Shown here piece by piece: positions 61,886 through 64,000 of a DNA stretch of 64,000 nucleotides. Every line of letters begins with the position of its first letter. Position 1 is the first letter of the stretch. The notes under the pieces are model-generated. The model was not told the origin of the DNA. It saw only the letters and a program-made list of their open reading frames with translations, and did not search any database. The stretch spans positions 6,044,501 to 6,108,500 of the forward strand of contig NZ_JAQNDO010000001.1 in the NCBI RefSeq assembly GCF_028369105.1. The letters are read 5' to 3'. The stretch is from Polyangium mundeleinium (GTDB taxonomy: Bacteria > Myxococcota_A > Polyangia > Polyangiales > Polyangiaceae). The position numbers and the translations under genes are program-made.

Positions 61886-63021
61886 GCTTGTCCCCGCCCG
61901 CCTTTCCTTCCCGGTCCGCCCTCTGCTTCACCCTCACGCTCGCCCTCGCGGCCGCCTCGTGCGGGACGCCGACCGCCGACGACACGGCGCAACGCGCGGT
62001 GATGAACGACCTCGCCCACGAGGTGATGCTGCCGATCTACGACGAGCTCGAAAAAGAGGCGCTCCCGCTGCCTCCCGCCGTCGCGGCGTTCTGCGACGCG
62101 CCGACGGAGGCGACGCTCACGGCGGCGCAGGCGGCGTGGCGGGCGGCGCGCGTGCCGTGGAAACATGCCGAGGCGTTCCGGTTCGGCCCCGTCGAAGACC
62201 TCCGCATCGGCAGCGCCATCGACTTCTGGCCCGCGCGCACCGACTCCATCGAGTCCGCGATCACCGCCGCGCCCGAGCCCGTCATGGCCACGCACATCGC
62301 CTCGCTCGGCGTGAGCACGAAGGGCTTGCCGGCGCTCGAATTCCTGCTCTTTGATCCGGCGGGCGGCAATGCCGCGGTCCTCGCGTCCCTCGGGGGCGCG
62401 GATGCGGCGGGGAAAAAGCGCTGTACGTATGCGCGCGCGCTCGCCGAGGCGATTGCCATGAACACGACCACGGCGCAGGATGCGTGGAGCCTGGAGGGCG
62501 GCGCGTTCGTGGATCAGGTCGCGAAGGCGGGCTCGGGCAGCTCGCTCTTTTTGACGGGGCAAGACGGCATTGCGCGGGTCGTCAACCTGCTCATCTCCGC
62601 CATGATTGCGGTGAGCGAAAACCGGGTCTCGGGCCCGCTCGGCATCGTGAGCGGCACCGGCCCGGATCCCACGCTCGTCGAATCGCGTTTCAGCGACAAC
62701 TCGATCGATGACTTGCTCGGCACGCTCCGCGGCGTCGAGGACGTCTACCTCGGCCGCCACGGCGATCGCAGCGGGCGTGGCATCTCGGAGCTCGTCGCCG
62801 CGCGCAGCCCTGCCATCGATTCCTCCGTCAAGAAGGCCTTCACGGACGCGATGGCCGCGACCTCGGCGATCCCGGCGCCCCTGCGCACCGCGATCACGGA
62901 GAATCCCGCGGCCGTCACCAAGGCGCAGGACGCATTGCGCGTCGTGCGGCGGCTGCTCTCCACCGACGTCGCCAGCGTCCTCGGTGTCGCCGTCACCTTG
63001 AGCGACAATGACGGCGACTGA
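61882..63021 (+). CDS. Imelysin-family lipoprotein 2
   Basis: A 379-residue second imelysin with lipobox AAASC. The equivalent of the GxHxxE motif reads GLPALEFLLFD (Gly148, Pro150, Glu153), so the His is replaced by Pro. It otherwise keeps RIGSAIDFWPARTDSIESAI, LRGVEDVYLGRHGDRS and the helical plan. It probably pairs with imelysin 1 and the di-heme protein, with altered or lost metal binding. It overlaps the upstream gene by ATGA and the next by 14 bases. Confidence 0.92.
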   Translation: MSLSPPAFPSRSALCFTLTLALAAASCGTPTADDTAQRAVMNDLAHEVMLPIYDELEKEALPLPPAVAAFCDAPTEATLTAAQAAWRAARVPWKHAEAFRFGPVEDLRIGSAIDFWPARTDSIESAITAAPEPVMATHIASLGVSTKGLPALEFLLFDPAGGNAAVLASLGGADAAGKKRCTYARALAEAIAMNTTTAQDAWSLEGGAFVDQVAKAGSGSSLFLTGQDGIARVVNLLISAMIAVSENRVSGPLGIVSGTGPDPTLVESRFSDNSIDDLLGTLRGVEDVYLGRHGDRSGRGISELVAARSPAIDSSVKKAFTDAMAATSAIPAPLRTAITENPAAVTKAQDALRVVRRLLSTDVASVLGVAVTLSDNDGD

Positions 63022-64000
63022 CGGCGCGGCGCGGGAGAGCCTCGTCGAGAGGCTCTTCCGCCCCGTCGACATCGCGTCCCTCGCCGCGTTCCGCATCCTC
63101 TTCGGCGCGCTCATGCTGGTGAGCATCGTCCGGTTCTGGGCGAACGGCTGGATCCGCGATTTTTACATCACCCCCCCGCTCCACTTTCATTACTTCGGTT
63201 TCTCGTGGATCTCGCCCTGGACGAGCTGGGGCATGTACGCCCATTTCGTGGTCCTCGGCCTCGCGAGCGCCCTCGTGATGGTCGGGCTCTTTTACCGCGC
63301 CGCGGCGGCCGTCCTGTTCGTCGCGTTCACGTACGTCGAGCTCCTGGAGAAGGCGACCTACCTCAATCACTATTACCTCATCAGCATCCTCTCCTTTTTG
63401 ATGATCTTCCTGCCGCTCCACCGGGCGGCGTCGATCGATGCATGGAGAAACCCGGTGCTCGCGAGCCGGACGGCGCCCGCCTGGGTGCTCGTACTTTTGC
63501 GTTTCCAGATCGGGGTCGTGTACGTCTTCGCGGGGATCGCGAAGCTCGGGCCGGATTGGCTCCTGCGCGGCGAACCGCTCGGAATCTGGCTCTCGGCGCA
63601 CACGGACATCCCGCTCGTCGGCCCCTTCCTCGCCGAGCGCTGGGTCGCGCGCGCGGCGAGCTTCGCGGGCGCCGCGTTCGACCTCACCGTGGTGTTTTTC
63701 CTGCTGCGCGACCGCACGCGGCGCTTCGCTTATGCCGCGGTGCTCGGGTTTCATTTCGTGACGGGCATGCTCTTCCCGATCGGGGTCTTCCCGTGGATCA
63801 TGTCTGCGTCGGCGCTGATCTTCTTCCCGCCGAGCTGGCCGCGGCCGCTCCTCGCGCGCATCTCGCGCCGGTTTGTCCGTTCGCTCCCCGAGGATCTCAC
63901 CGCACAGCCGCCCCCGCGGCCGCTCGGGACGCGGCAGCGCATCGGGATCGCCCTCGTCGCGGCGCACGTGATCGTGCAGATTGCGCTCCCGCTCCGCCAT
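63008..64000 (+). CDS. HTTM-domain (vitamin K-dependent carboxylase-like) membrane protein, 3' truncated by window
   Basis: The ATG at 63008 overlaps the end of imelysin 2. The open frame runs 331 codons to the window end. It has many hydrophobic helices (ASLAAFRILFGALMLVSIVR, YAHFVVLGLASALVMVGLFY, AAAVLFVAFTYVELLEKATY, YYLISILSFLMIFLPLH, RFQIGVVYVFAGIAKLGPDW, FDLTVVFFLLRDRTRRFAYA). FYITPPLHFHYFGFSWISPW and FAGIAKLGPDWL match HTTM/gamma-carboxylase-like proteins often found next to imelysin and di-heme genes. It would act as an integral membrane partner of the operon. Its C-terminus is not in the window. Confidence 0.88.
   Translation, partial: MTATDGAARESLVERLFRPVDIASLAAFRILFGALMLVSIVRFWANGWIRDFYITPPLHFHYFGFSWISPWTSWGMYAHFVVLGLASALVMVGLFYRAAAAVLFVAFTYVELLEKATYLNHYYLISILSFLMIFLPLHRAASIDAWRNPVLASRTAPAWVLVLLRFQIGVVYVFAGIAKLGPDWLLRGEPLGIWLSAHTDIPLVGPFLAERWVARAASFAGAAFDLTVVFFLLRDRTRRFAYAAVLGFHFVTGMLFPIGVFPWIMSASALIFFPPSWPRPLLARISRRFVRSLPEDLTAQPPPRPLGTRQRIGIALVAAHVIVQIALPLRH

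Noticed and set aside
62993..64000. Minus-strand frame across the end of the window
   Set aside because: Composition is Arg/Glu/Asp/His-rich nonsense; the plus strand encodes a clear multi-helix HTTM protein.

Overview
This 64-kb window is chromosomal DNA from a very GC-rich Gram-negative bacterium. The gene style points to a myxobacterium of the Polyangiales/Sorangiineae type. The signs are three eukaryote-like Ser/Thr protein kinases with C-terminal membrane anchors, many secreted lipoproteins with Gly/Ser/Ala-rich linkers after the lipobox Cys, TPR and ankyrin proteins, a double-core hybrid histidine kinase, and loosely packed genes on both strands. No rRNA, tRNA, CRISPR array or transposase gene was recognised. 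This taxonomic reading is an inference from gene style.

Layout. 0-11 kb: the end of a secreted-type protein, a pseudo-receiver, a kinase, an SDR and two tandem SpoIIAA-like paralogs. A leftward cluster follows (two paralogous kinases, a TPR protein and a Gly-rich lipoprotein), headed by a 43-bp tandem repeat array. 11-14.5 kb: a rearranged zone with one intact aldo/keto reductase, two broken copies, a small conserved protein and a possible Cys-rich secreted peptide. 14.5-27 kb: a cytochrome c/copper monooxygenase-like lipoprotein with a divergent AraC regulator, a LysR/epimerase pair, a formaldehyde-dehydrogenase-like enzyme, the hybrid kinase, and an antiporter/HTH-EIIA operon with a palindromic operator candidate. 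27-38 kb: mostly housekeeping genes (pyrD, plsC-like, exonuclease, rhodanese, GMC oxidoreductase with a coupled small subunit, sodB).

38-46 kb is the accessory region. It holds a second 42-43-bp tandem array, an OLD-type ATPase gene split by an in-frame amber codon, two copies of a ~340-bp structured inverted-repeat element (a third is at 34.7 kb), and a translationally coupled ATPase/TOPRIM-like pair that resembles an anti-phage module. 46-59 kb: an aldo/keto reductase coupled to a PhyH dioxygenase, lipoproteins, a PLP aldolase-type enzyme, a large alpha/beta hydrolase lipoprotein, a DbpA-like RNA helicase, a membrane/DJ-1 fusion and a ferritin-like lipoprotein. 59-64 kb: a tightly coupled operon of imelysin, di-heme oxidoreductase, second imelysin and HTTM protein, preceded by a Fur-like 7-1-7 palindrome, so probably an iron-responsive system.

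The strongest candidates for something undescribed are the structured repeat family, the two 43-bp-period arrays, and the neighbouring intact and broken ATPase loci.
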